Notes: generated from the letters alone by a model not told the origin. A stretch of 16,594 bases of DNA from Streptomyces speibonae (GCA_000715605.1 KL568522.1:166856-183449); one strand, 5' to 3'. Positions 7,727 through 14,206 are shown, counted from the stretch's first letter. A program made the numbers and translations.

Positions 7727-7747
7727 GTTCTCCATGCGAACTACAAT
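7727..7747 (+). promoter_or_regulatory. Operator-like site abutting the -10 box of a leaderless promoter
   Basis: GTTCTCCATGCGAAC (7727-7741) is a GTTC-N7-GAAC palindrome and is followed at once by TACAAT (7742-7747), a good -10 box. The ATG at 7754 lies six bases after it, where transcription should begin, so the mRNA would be leaderless. No clear -35 box is seen, and no Shine-Dalgarno sequence precedes the ATG. Occupancy of the site would directly block the promoter. Confidence 0.5.
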
Positions 7748-7753
7748 CCCTAC

Positions 7754-8509
7754 ATGGTGAACAATGATCAGGAGAGGGCGTCTGCCTCGGACATCCGTTC
7801 CGTCGCCCGCGTGGGTCAGATCTGTGCGCTCTTCGGGCCGCGGGTGGTCGAGCTCACCGCGGCCGAGGTCGCGGAGCGCACCGGTCTGAACCGGACCACG
7901 GCCTATCGCTACTGCGCCTCGATGGTAGCGGCCGGCATCCTCCAGCCGGGGAGCCGCCGGGGAACCTTCGCTCTCGGTGCGCTGATGCTCGAACTGGGGC
8001 TCGGCGCACTGGGCCGGGAACGCGTCCTCGAGGTCGCCCGGCCGTACCTGCGCGAGCTGAGCACCGCGGTCGGCATGACCGCAGTGCTCAGCATCCCGGG
8101 CACGCACGGCCCGGTCGTCGCCCTGGTCGCGGAGGAGACCGACCGGCAGGTCCTGGTGACCGTGCGGGTCGGTACCACGCTCGACGCGAGTGCGGCCCAG
8201 AGCAGGGTGTTCCTGGCCTTCGGCGACGACCCGTCCCTGCGGGTGCTGACCGAGGGCCTGTCACCCGCGGACCGGGCCCGCCTCGACGCCGATGTGGCCA
8301 AGGTGCGCCGCCACGGCTACAGCGTCGTACGGCCGAAGAACCTGCCGTTCGTCGCGGCGGCGCCGGTCTTCGACGAGACCCGGCTGCGGGCCACGGTGGC
8401 GTTCCTCGGAGTGGGCGACGCCGACCTGGCTCCCGCGATCGAGGAGCTGCGCAGGACGGCCGGCGAGATCGGCGGGGCGCTCGGAGCACAGGCGGAGGCC
8501 GGCCCATGA
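7754..8509 (+). CDS. IclR family transcriptional regulator (second of two)
   Basis: The product is 251 residues from ATG 7754, chosen because a -10 box ends six bases before it and the N-terminus then matches the family. ATG 7688, overlapping the binding-protein stop as ATGA, is the alternative and would add 22 unconserved residues without a ribosome site. The winged helix-turn-helix covers about 13-68, with EVAERTGLNRTTAYRYCASM as its core. The effector domain follows, with VLVTVRVGTTLDASAAQSRV. The recognition helix GLNRTTA-RY is the same as in the regulator at 2784-3548, and the effector domains align well, so the two probably see related sites and ligands. Its stop overlaps the cyclase start as ATGA, making it the head of the enzyme genes. 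Confidence 0.87.
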   Translation: MVNNDQERASASDIRSVARVGQICALFGPRVVELTAAEVAERTGLNRTTAYRYCASMVAAGILQPGSRRGTFALGALMLELGLGALGRERVLEVARPYLRELSTAVGMTAVLSIPGTHGPVVALVAEETDRQVLVTVRVGTTLDASAAQSRVFLAFGDDPSLRVLTEGLSPADRARLDADVAKVRRHGYSVVRPKNLPFVAAAPVFDETRLRATVAFLGVGDADLAPAIEELRRTAGEIGGALGAQAEAGP

Positions 8510-9489
8510 ACAAGCCGACGTACGACGAACTCGCCGGCGCCCGGCCGCCGTACTCGGCCTGGGAGGTCTTCGGACCGGACGACGAACTGGGCACCGTCAA
8601 CTGGCTGACCCCCGACCGCGTCGCCGCGGCGGCCCGGCTGGTCCGCACCGGGGAGCGGTTCAGCCTCGACCACCCCGTGAACGCCTTCGAGCCGTACCCC
8701 ACCGGCACGCGGCCCGCCACCCGGCACCACGTGTTCGCCAACAACGAGTTCCACCGCGACGACTGGCTGGACTCCTTCTATCTGCAGTCCACCTCGCAGA
8801 TCGACGCGCTGCGCCACATCGGGCACCCGCAGCACGGCTTCTACAACGGACTGCCGGCGCAGGAGAACACCGGGGACAGCGCCCGGCTGGGCATCCACCG
8901 CTGGGCACAGGCCGGTATCGCGGGCCGGGGCGTGCTGCTGGACGTGCCGCGCTACTTCGCCGCCGAGGGCCTGGAGTACGACGTCGAGTCGACCGTGCTG
9001 ATCGACGCCGGCACCCTCGACGCCATCGCGGCGTACCAGGGCGTCGAGTGGCGCGGCGGCGACCTGTTGCTGCTGCGCACCGGCTGGGCGGAGAACTACG
9101 TCGCGAAGTCGGCCGAGGAACGCGTCGAGTTCAACGCCCGCAACAGGTCCCCCGGTCTGGCCCAGCGCGAAGCGACGCTGCGCTGGCTGTGGGACCACGA
9201 GATCGCGCTCGTCGCGAGCGACACCCCCGCGGTCGAGGCGGACCCGGTCGTCGAGTCCGACTTCCGGGTGCCCGGAGAGCGTCCGCCGGAGCGCGGCGTG
9301 GACCACAGCGGGATGCTGCACCGGCCGCTCATCGCCCTGCTGGGCATGGCGATGGGGGAGTTGTGGAAGCTCGACGAGCTCGCCGAGTACTGCTCCCGCG
9401 AGCGGCGCTACGAGTTCTTCCTGACCTGCAAGCCGCTCAACATCATCGGCGGGGTCGGGTCCCCGCCCAACGCACTGGCGATCGCCTGA
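8506..9489 (+). CDS. Cyclase family protein (kynurenine formamidase-like hydrolase)
   Basis: The 327-residue product resembles the putative cyclase family PF04199, whose characterised members include metal-dependent kynurenine formamidase (KynB) and isatin hydrolase. The core is recognisable in GVLLDVPRYF, LLLLRTGW and ALVASDTPAVEADP. The usual HxGTHxDxxxH metal motif is altered: the region reads LQSTSQIDALRHIGH (93-107), keeping D100 and H104 but not the first two His. It belongs to a longer actinobacterial branch of the family and may bind metal differently or act on another substrate. It overlaps the second iclR gene by four bases. Hydrolysis of an amide, imide or lactone in the imported compound is the natural guess. 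It is cytoplasmic by appearance. Confidence 0.87.
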   Translation: MNKPTYDELAGARPPYSAWEVFGPDDELGTVNWLTPDRVAAAARLVRTGERFSLDHPVNAFEPYPTGTRPATRHHVFANNEFHRDDWLDSFYLQSTSQIDALRHIGHPQHGFYNGLPAQENTGDSARLGIHRWAQAGIAGRGVLLDVPRYFAAEGLEYDVESTVLIDAGTLDAIAAYQGVEWRGGDLLLLRTGWAENYVAKSAEERVEFNARNRSPGLAQREATLRWLWDHEIALVASDTPAVEADPVVESDFRVPGERPPERGVDHSGMLHRPLIALLGMAMGELWKLDELAEYCSRERRYEFFLTCKPLNIIGGVGSPPNALAIA

Positions 9490-9520
9490 ATCACCCGTCG
9501 AACGCAGTCGAGAGAGAGAT

Positions 9521-10285
9521 ATGAACGAGCACGAGAACGACATCGTCATCGTCACCGGCGCGAGCACCGGGATAGGCGCCGCGACCGCCCGGCTGCTGGG
9601 CTCCTCCGGAGCGCGGGTGGTGGTGAACTACAACCGTTCGAAGGACCACGCCGAGGACGTGGTCAGGGAGGTCAGGGAGGCCGGCGGCGACGCCATCGCC
9701 GTCCAGGCCGACATGGGCTCGGAGGCCGACATCCTCCGGCTCTTCGAGACCACCGACGAGGCATTCGGTCCGGTCACCGGCCTGGTCAACAACGCGGGCG
9801 TGAACGGGCCGCAGCACCGCGCCGCCCACGAGTACGAGTGGCAGGAGACGATGGACCTGCTGGCGGTCAACACGGTGGGTGTGCTGATCGCCTGCCGGGA
9901 GGCCATCAAGCGGATGTCGACCAAGCGCGGCGGCAAGGGCGGCACCATCGTCAACGTCTCCTCCATCGGCGCCCTGACCGGCTCGCCCGGCCGGTTCATC
10001 CACTACGCCGGCTCGAAGGCGGCCGTCGACACCATGACCAAGGGACTCGCCGTCGAGGTCGCCCGTGACGGCATCCGGATCAACTCGGTCCGGCCCGGCA
10101 TGGTCGACACCCCCATCCACGCCAAGACCGGCCAGGCCGACCGGGTCGCGAAGTTCGCCGCCCAGAACCCCCTGGGCCGCGCCGGTCTCCCGGAGGAGGT
10201 CGCCGAAGCCATCGTGTGGCTGCTCTCCGAGAAGTCCTCGCTCGTGACCGGCGCGGCCCTGGACGTCATGGGCGCGCAACGCTGA
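9521..10285 (+). CDS. Short-chain dehydrogenase/reductase (classical SDR)
   Basis: The 254-residue product is a classical SDR. It shows the nucleotide-binding TGASTGIG (12-19), NNAG (90-93), the conserved Asn in AVNTVG (N117), catalytic Ser in VNVSSIGAL (S148), and YAGSK with Y162 and K166. The motif after beta-strand 2, NYNRSK, favours NADP(H) over NAD(H), though this is only a rule of thumb. The gene follows the cyclase by 31 bases with a weak purine-rich ribosome site (GAGAGAGA), so it is probably in the same transcript. A likely role is oxidation of a hydroxy acid to the keto acid used by the BKACE enzyme encoded across the cluster. It could equally be a 3-oxoacyl reductase-like enzyme on another substrate. 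Confidence 0.92.
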   Translation: MNEHENDIVIVTGASTGIGAATARLLGSSGARVVVNYNRSKDHAEDVVREVREAGGDAIAVQADMGSEADILRLFETTDEAFGPVTGLVNNAGVNGPQHRAAHEYEWQETMDLLAVNTVGVLIACREAIKRMSTKRGGKGGTIVNVSSIGALTGSPGRFIHYAGSKAAVDTMTKGLAVEVARDGIRINSVRPGMVDTPIHAKTGQADRVAKFAAQNPLGRAGLPEEVAEAIVWLLSEKSSLVTGAALDVMGAQR

Positions 10286-10301
10286 CGGCCCGGCCCGTCA
10301 G
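10282..10301. terminator. Hairpin between convergent genes
   Basis: CTGACGG (10282-10288) and CCGTCAG (10295-10301) form a perfect 7-bp stem with a six-base loop. The stem contains the stop codons of both the SDR gene and the opposing DJ-1 gene. A GC-rich hairpin without a U-tract between convergent genes is a common actinobacterial bidirectional terminator form. Confidence 0.55.
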
Positions 10302-11011
10302 TCCTCGCGCCGGACCACTCCGCGCTGCTCGTACTCCATCACGGCCTCGACCCGGGCGGCGACGGCGGATCCGCACTCCCTGGTGACCATCCACAGGGCC
10401 AGGTCCAGGCCACTGGTGACGCCGCCGGCCGTGACCAGGTCCCTGTCGTCGACCACCCGCGCGGCCACCACGTCACCGCCCTCCTGCTCCAGGACGTCCT
10501 TGGTGAGGTGGTGGGTCGTGCAGGGCCGTCCCTCGACCAGACCGGCCGCCGACAGCGCCAGCACGCCGGTGCAGACACCGGCCAGCACCACACCCGACCG
10601 GCGTGCCCGCCGAAGGCCCCGCAGCACCGACGGGTCCTCACGTAAACGGTGTATGCCGGGCCCGTCCGGATTTCCCCAGCCGCCGCCCGGAACAACGAGG
10701 ATGTCGGCTTCCGTGGGCTCCCACCCCTGGTCCACGAGGATCCTCGTGCCGAAGGCGCCGGTCACCTCACCCGGCCCTCCGGGGCGCACCAAGGAGGTCT
10801 CCAGGGCACCCCCGGCGTGCGCGGCATGCCCGAACACGTCCCGTGGGCCGATGAAGTCCTGTTCCTCGGCACCGTCGTACACGAGGATGTGGACGCGCGT
10901 CGGTCGGTTCTTCCTCGAAGCGCCGTGCGCGGCGGCCGGGGAGGCCGAGGCCCCCACCGCCGTGGCCGCCACGCCGGCAGCCGATGCCTGCAGCAGATTC
11001 CTTCTCCGCAC
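10298..11011 (-). CDS. Tat-exported DJ-1/PfpI family protein
   Basis: The start is placed at GTG 11011, behind GGGAG, so that the protein begins with a compact twin-arginine signal (RRRNLLQAS, then a hydrophobic Ala-rich stretch and an AAA-HG cleavage site). GTG 11047 or ATG 11044 would add 11-12 residues but lack a ribosome site. The mature part is a DJ-1/PfpI (GATase1-like) domain: RVHILVYDGAEEQDFIGP with the conserved acidic residues, ADILVVPGGG, and the nucleophile elbow LAGVCTGVLALSAAGL, whose Cys is the likely catalytic residue. Relatives include isonitrile hydratase-like proteins and the N-terminal halves of some AraC regulators; no DNA-binding domain is present here. Export makes it unusual. 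It looks like an independent unit, convergent with the SDR gene. Confidence 0.85.
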   Translation of the reverse strand: MRRRNLLQASAAGVAATAVGASASPAAAHGASRKNRPTRVHILVYDGAEEQDFIGPRDVFGHAAHAGGALETSLVRPGGPGEVTGAFGTRILVDQGWEPTEADILVVPGGGWGNPDGPGIHRLREDPSVLRGLRRARRSGVVLAGVCTGVLALSAAGLVEGRPCTTHHLTKDVLEQEGGDVVAARVVDDRDLVTAGGVTSGLDLALWMVTRECGSAVAARVEAVMEYEQRGVVRRED

Positions 11012-11047
11012 TGGTCCATCTCCCGGGTCAGTCGGTGATCTCATCAC

Positions 11048-11061
11048 GACACGGTCGTGTC
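11048..11061. promoter_or_regulatory. Palindrome upstream of the DJ-1 gene
   Basis: GACACG-GT-CGTGTC is a perfect 6-bp inverted repeat with a two-base centre, and it overlaps a second one, CACGAC-ACG-GTCGTG. It lies about 37-50 bases before the chosen start codon, in the probable 5' leader or promoter. It may be an operator; no clear -10/-35 pair was found nearby. Confidence 0.35.
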
Positions 11062-11147
11062 CGTTCCCCTACGTTGTCGTGCGGAGCCAGGGAAAAGTTC
11101 CTCAACCGCACGGGACAGCACGGCCGTTCACGCGCCGGGGGTGACGA

Positions 11148-11192
11148 TGTGAGGGCCCGGGGGTCGTGCGGCTGGGGCCCCGGGCCCTCGCA
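11148..11192. terminator. Large perfect GC hairpin
   Basis: GAGGGCCCGGGG (11151-11162) is the exact complement of CCCCGGGCCCTC (11178-11189), with a 15-base loop. One wobble and two further pairs extend the stem to 15. No U-tract follows. It lies in a gene-poor stretch (11062-11295) between the DJ-1 gene and the CGNR remnant, facing no obvious complete gene. It could be a terminator left from a lost gene or a structured RNA. I see nothing else in this stretch. Confidence 0.5.
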
Positions 11193-11295
11193 CGCGACGA
11201 CGCCCTCCGTGGGGGCACGGAGGACATGCCGCGTGCTGCCCGGCCCAACGAGACGGCACCAGCGAAGTCACGCGCAGACGGCATATGTTTCCGTC

Positions 11296-11484
11296 ATGGT
11301 CTGCTCTCGCGGCGAAGTCACCGCGGGAGGCGCAGGGACGGAGTACGAGGCCGACGACTGCCTGATGCTCTTCCTCCCGGCCCACCCGCGCCCCCGCTGC
11401 TGCTGCGCCACCCGCTGCGGCAACCGCGCCCGGGTCGCCCGCTGCCACCGCCGGCACCAGGACCCCGGCACACGGCCGGCGTGA
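11296..11484 (+). pseudogene. Remnant of a CGNR zinc-finger gene (C-terminal end)
   Basis: The frame encodes DDCLMLFLPAHPRPR followed by CCCATRCGNRARVARCHRRHQ and a stop. This is the C-terminal zinc finger of CGNR/ABATE-type regulators, including the diagnostic CGNR. The N-terminal ABATE domain, normally well over 100 residues, is absent upstream. The Cys expected a few residues before DDC is replaced (EYEADDC), and the usual RRWCS is RPRCCC, so the finger itself looks eroded. The ATG at 11296 has no ribosome site; the frame is also open upstream but without recognisable content. A free-standing 62-residue zinc-finger protein cannot be fully excluded. An apparently intact CGNR-type gene begins at 16346. 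Confidence 0.6.
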
Positions 11485-11503
11485 CCTGACGGAGCCGGCG
11501 GAA

Positions 11504-12715
11504 TCAGACGAGGAGGTCGGCCGCGTACAGGGCGTAGACGGCTGCCGTGCGGAACAGTTCCTGTTCGTCGACGTATTCGTGGGGGCCGTGGGAGACGTCC
11601 AGGCGGCCGGCGCCGTAGGCGAACGCCGGGATGCCGAGCTGGTCGTACCAGCGGTTCTCCAGGATTCCGCCGCACATCTCGAACCGGGCGCTCTCGCCGC
11701 GGACTTCTTCGACACAGCGGGCCAGGGTCGCTCCGGCAGGGTGGTCGGCCCGGGTGCCGGCGGGCGGCTGGAGCTGGGTGACTTCGATGGTGACCTTCGC
11801 GCCCACTTCGGCCGCGGCGTCACGGATCAGCGTCTGCATCCGCTCGAGTTCGGAGTGCAGGTCCTCTTCGGGGTTGAAGCGGCCGTCGACGGTGAACCAG
11901 GCGTCGGCGGGCACGACGTTGAAGTTCGACCCGCCGCCGCACATCCCACCGACGACGATCATCGACCCGGCAGGGTCACCCGGAGCCGTGGTGTGACGGG
12001 TGGGCCGACGGGCCATCTCCTCGGCGTAGGCCAGCAACGGCCGGGCCACGTGGACCATGTGGGCAAAGGCATTCGTACCGAACGAGGCCTGCCCGACGTG
12101 CGCCTCCTGACCCTCGAAGCCGACTCTGAGGCTGATCGCGCCGCGCGAGGCGTTCCAGATGCCGGTGCCGCTGGGTTCGCCGGTCACCATGGCCACCGCG
12201 GACGGGTCGATGAGATGGTGCTCGCGCAGATGGCCGGCGCCGACGACACTGCCCGTCTCCTCGTCGGGGACGAGGTGGATCACGATCCGCCCGTCACCGA
12301 TCAGCCCCAACTCCTGCGCTGCCGCCGCCCCGTAGAGCATGCTGACGATGCCGCCCTTCATGTCGGCCGTGCCGCGGCCGATCAGCCTGCCGCCCTCGCG
12401 CCGCAGGGTGAACTGCCCGCGGTCCTGGACCGGCACCACGTCGTAATGGCCGTGGAAGTACAGCAACTTTTGCCCGTCTCCGGCGCTGCCGCGCACGATG
12501 GCGGGCCCTTCCAGGCTGTGCGGGCCGGTGATCTCGACCAGCTCGGCCTCGAGACCGAGACGGCGCATCTCCGCGGCCAGCAGCCCCGCGCAGTGACCCA
12601 GCCCCGCCCCGGGCGGGTTCTCGGTGGGTTCCGCGACCAAGCGGGCGAGGAAGCGGACCATCTCCTCGGCACGCGGCTCCAGCCATGCGGCGACCAGATC
12701 GGAACGTCTGCTCAT
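11504..12715 (-). CDS. M20 family metallopeptidase (ArgE/DapE-like)
   Basis: The product is 403 residues from ATG 12715, which has GAGGAG six bases upstream; the open frame continues further but without family content. The M20 di-zinc signature is complete: HYDVVP (H90, D92), GRGTADMKGG (D118 bridging), VPDEETG (catalytic E152, ligand E153), GEPSG (E180), and a C-terminal SHGPHEY supplying the last His. The central dimerisation (lid) domain lies at about 185-300. Relatives hydrolyse N-acyl amino acids or dipeptides, such as acetylornithine or succinyl-diaminopimelate; the exact substrate is not readable. No signal peptide is seen, so it is cytoplasmic. It is divergent from an Lrp/AsnC regulator, which suggests control by an amino acid. 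Confidence 0.9.
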   Translation of the reverse strand: MSRRSDLVAAWLEPRAEEMVRFLARLVAEPTENPPGAGLGHCAGLLAAEMRRLGLEAELVEITGPHSLEGPAIVRGSAGDGQKLLYFHGHYDVVPVQDRGQFTLRREGGRLIGRGTADMKGGIVSMLYGAAAAQELGLIGDGRIVIHLVPDEETGSVVGAGHLREHHLIDPSAVAMVTGEPSGTGIWNASRGAISLRVGFEGQEAHVGQASFGTNAFAHMVHVARPLLAYAEEMARRPTRHTTAPGDPAGSMIVVGGMCGGGSNFNVVPADAWFTVDGRFNPEEDLHSELERMQTLIRDAAAEVGAKVTIEVTQLQPPAGTRADHPAGATLARCVEEVRGESARFEMCGGILENRWYDQLGIPAFAYGAGRLDVSHGPHEYVDEQELFRTAAVYALYAADLLV

Positions 12716-12771
12716 CGGTGTCTCCTCATCAGGACCGGACGCGAGCAATTTTAGAAAACCCCGACCCTCAT

Positions 12772-12796
12772 TTGGTTGCCAATTCCGAGCTACTAT
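12772..12796. promoter_or_regulatory. Divergent control region of M20 peptidase and Lrp regulator
   Basis: TACTAT (12791-12796) ends seven bases before the GTG of the regulator, so that mRNA is probably leaderless. TTGG-TTG-CCAA (12772-12782) is a perfect 4-bp-arm inverted repeat just upstream and a candidate autoregulatory Lrp-type site. On the minus strand TAAAAT (12753-12748) is a likely -10 box for the peptidase, and the repeat then lies at its -35 region. Confidence 0.45.
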
Positions 12797-12803
12797 CCAC
12801 TCT

Positions 12804-13262
12804 GTGAGCAATGAAGAACCTCTGGACTCCATCGACCGCGACATTTTGTTCCACCTCCGTCGGGACGGACGGATGTCGAACGTCGAACTCGCGGCCCGGG
12901 TGGGGCTGACCCCTCCGCCGTGCCTGCGGCGGCTCAAGAGGCTGGAGGAGCGGGGAGTGATCACCGGTTACCGGGCCGTCGTCGATCCCGCGGCCTTGGG
13001 GCGGGACATGGAGGTGATCGTCTCCGTCGAGGTCTCCGTCACCGATGTCGACAGCCTCCGGCACTTCGAGACGACCGTGGCCGCGCTCGACGAGGTCATC
13101 GAAGTCCGCCGGGTCTTCGGCGTACCCGACTACTTCCTCCGCGTCGCCGTGGCCGACGCGGACGCCTACGCGGTCTTCCAGATGACCAAGCTCGTCACCA
13201 TCCCCGGCGTCAGCCGCGTGATCTCATATCTGACGATGGAAGTCATCAAGTCCGAGAGCTAG
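12804..13262 (+). CDS. Lrp/AsnC family transcriptional regulator
   Basis: The 152-residue product has a family-typical length when started at GTG 12804. An AsnC-type helix-turn-helix spans about residues 8-50 (LDSIDRDILFHLRRDGRMSN, then ARVGLTPPPCLRRLKRLEERGVI). The ligand-binding RAM domain follows at about 65-145, including EVRRVFGVPDYFLRVAV. Such proteins form dimers and octamers that sense amino acids. No ribosome site precedes the GTG and a -10 box ends seven bases before it, consistent with leaderless translation. It is divergent from the M20 peptidase gene and probably regulates it and itself. Downstream DNA is a decayed gene on the other strand. Confidence 0.9.
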   Translation: MSNEEPLDSIDRDILFHLRRDGRMSNVELAARVGLTPPPCLRRLKRLEERGVITGYRAVVDPAALGRDMEVIVSVEVSVTDVDSLRHFETTVAALDEVIEVRRVFGVPDYFLRVAVADADAYAVFQMTKLVTIPGVSRVISYLTMEVIKSES

Positions 13263-13269
13263 CACCGCA

Positions 13270-13690
13270 CTCATTGCGCAGCGGGCACGGTCTGGTCCGG
13301 TCCGGATGACCTTCCCCGAGGCCGTGCAGCGGGTTCCCCGGCGCTGGCGCAGCGGGGCGACGAGGTGGAGACCGCGGTCATCAGTTCACCGGCGATCAGT
13401 TCCGTGGCGAAGTCCAACTCCTCGATGCCCCAGGCGGCCTGCGGCCGGCCGACACCGTCCCGGACTCGCGAGACGTCCAGCGGGTCGAGACGGACGCCCC
13501 GGGTGGGGACCTGAACGGAGTCACAGATGTCCTCCGGTGTGCGGTCGGTGCCTTCCAGCGCCGACCGCGGCAGCCCGACGCCGGTGTCGGAGCCGCGGTC
13601 CCTGCGCCGGACCGGTCCGTCGGTACAGCGCCAGTGTGCTGTGCTCGATGGATGCCGCTGCGTCGGCCACGACTGCCGGCGTCCGGGTCC
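13270..13690 (-). pseudogene. Remnant of a SpoIIE phosphatase/HATPase gene
   Basis: The minus strand carries successive fragments of a PAS/SpoIIE/HATPase signalling phosphatase in different frames. STLALY occurs in one frame, then TDGPVRRRDRGSDTGVGL continues in another near 13621-13626, where intact proteins read LALYTDGLVE; this is a frameshift. Next comes SALEGTDRTPEDICDSV, then a shortened junction, then DPLDVSRVRDGVGRPQAAWG and IEELDFATELIAGELMTAV, the N-box helix of the HATPase with its Asn lost. A final fragment RGTRCTASGKVIRTG in a third frame matches the usual C-terminal GTRYT-xGK-xIW stretch, so the middle of the HATPase is deleted. No intact start remains. It fills the whole stretch between the Lrp and DoxX genes. 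Confidence 0.7.
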
Positions 13691-13698
13691 ACGGCACC

Positions 13699-14175
13699 TC
13701 ACAGCTGACGCCGCTCCCTCACCGCGCGCCCGGACCTGACGTGGTGCGTCACCACACTGAGGGTGGCGGCCAGGAAGACGACCTGCAGGATGCTCCTCGG
13801 CAACAACTGGTCGTCCCATGCCGTCAGCACCCCCTCACGTGCGGCGTAGACATTGGCCGGGAACATCGCGAGCAGCAGGAGACCCAGGCAGCCGGCGGCC
13901 AACGGCGCCGTGCGCTTCCACAGCAGTCCCGCCGCGCCTGCCAGTTCCAGCACCCCGGTGACGGTGACCCACAGTCCGGGCGCGGGTATGTCGGGCGGGA
14001 CCATGTCGATCATCACGTCGCGCATGCCGACGAAGTGCGACACGCCGGTGGCCGTGAACATCGCGGCGAGGCCGCCTCGCACGGCGACGGGCCAGGGCCG
14101 CAGACGGGACACACCGAGCGTTCCGGCTGCCAGGAGGACGAGCGTCACGACGGCCAGGATGACGAAGGGAGCCAT
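13699..14175 (-). CDS. DoxX-like family membrane protein
   Basis: The product is 158 residues from ATG 14175, with GGAAGGAA before it; the open frame extends upstream only as a shadow of the TetR gene. About four hydrophobic segments are visible: residues 1-22, a weak one at about 32-48, 70-90, and 95-110, plus a C-terminal one near 130-145. RGGLAAMFTATGVSHF and GVLELAGAAGLL are typical of the DoxX/DoxD-like group, whose members are small integral membrane proteins with poorly defined, sometimes redox-linked, roles. It is divergent from a TetR regulator and probably its target. It faces the decayed SpoIIE gene downstream. Confidence 0.82.
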   Translation of the reverse strand: MAPFVILAVVTLVLLAAGTLGVSRLRPWPVAVRGGLAAMFTATGVSHFVGMRDVMIDMVPPDIPAPGLWVTVTGVLELAGAAGLLWKRTAPLAAGCLGLLLLAMFPANVYAAREGVLTAWDDQLLPRSILQVVFLAATLSVVTHHVRSGRAVRERRQL

Positions 14176-14206
14176 GCCAGTTCCTTCCAGAGGGAACTTT
14201 CCGCTG

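Noticed and set aside
11102..11823. Minus-strand small frames across the CGNR relic and the M20 3' end
   Set aside because: They have Arg/Pro/Ala-rich compositions, no ribosome sites and no recognisable motifs.
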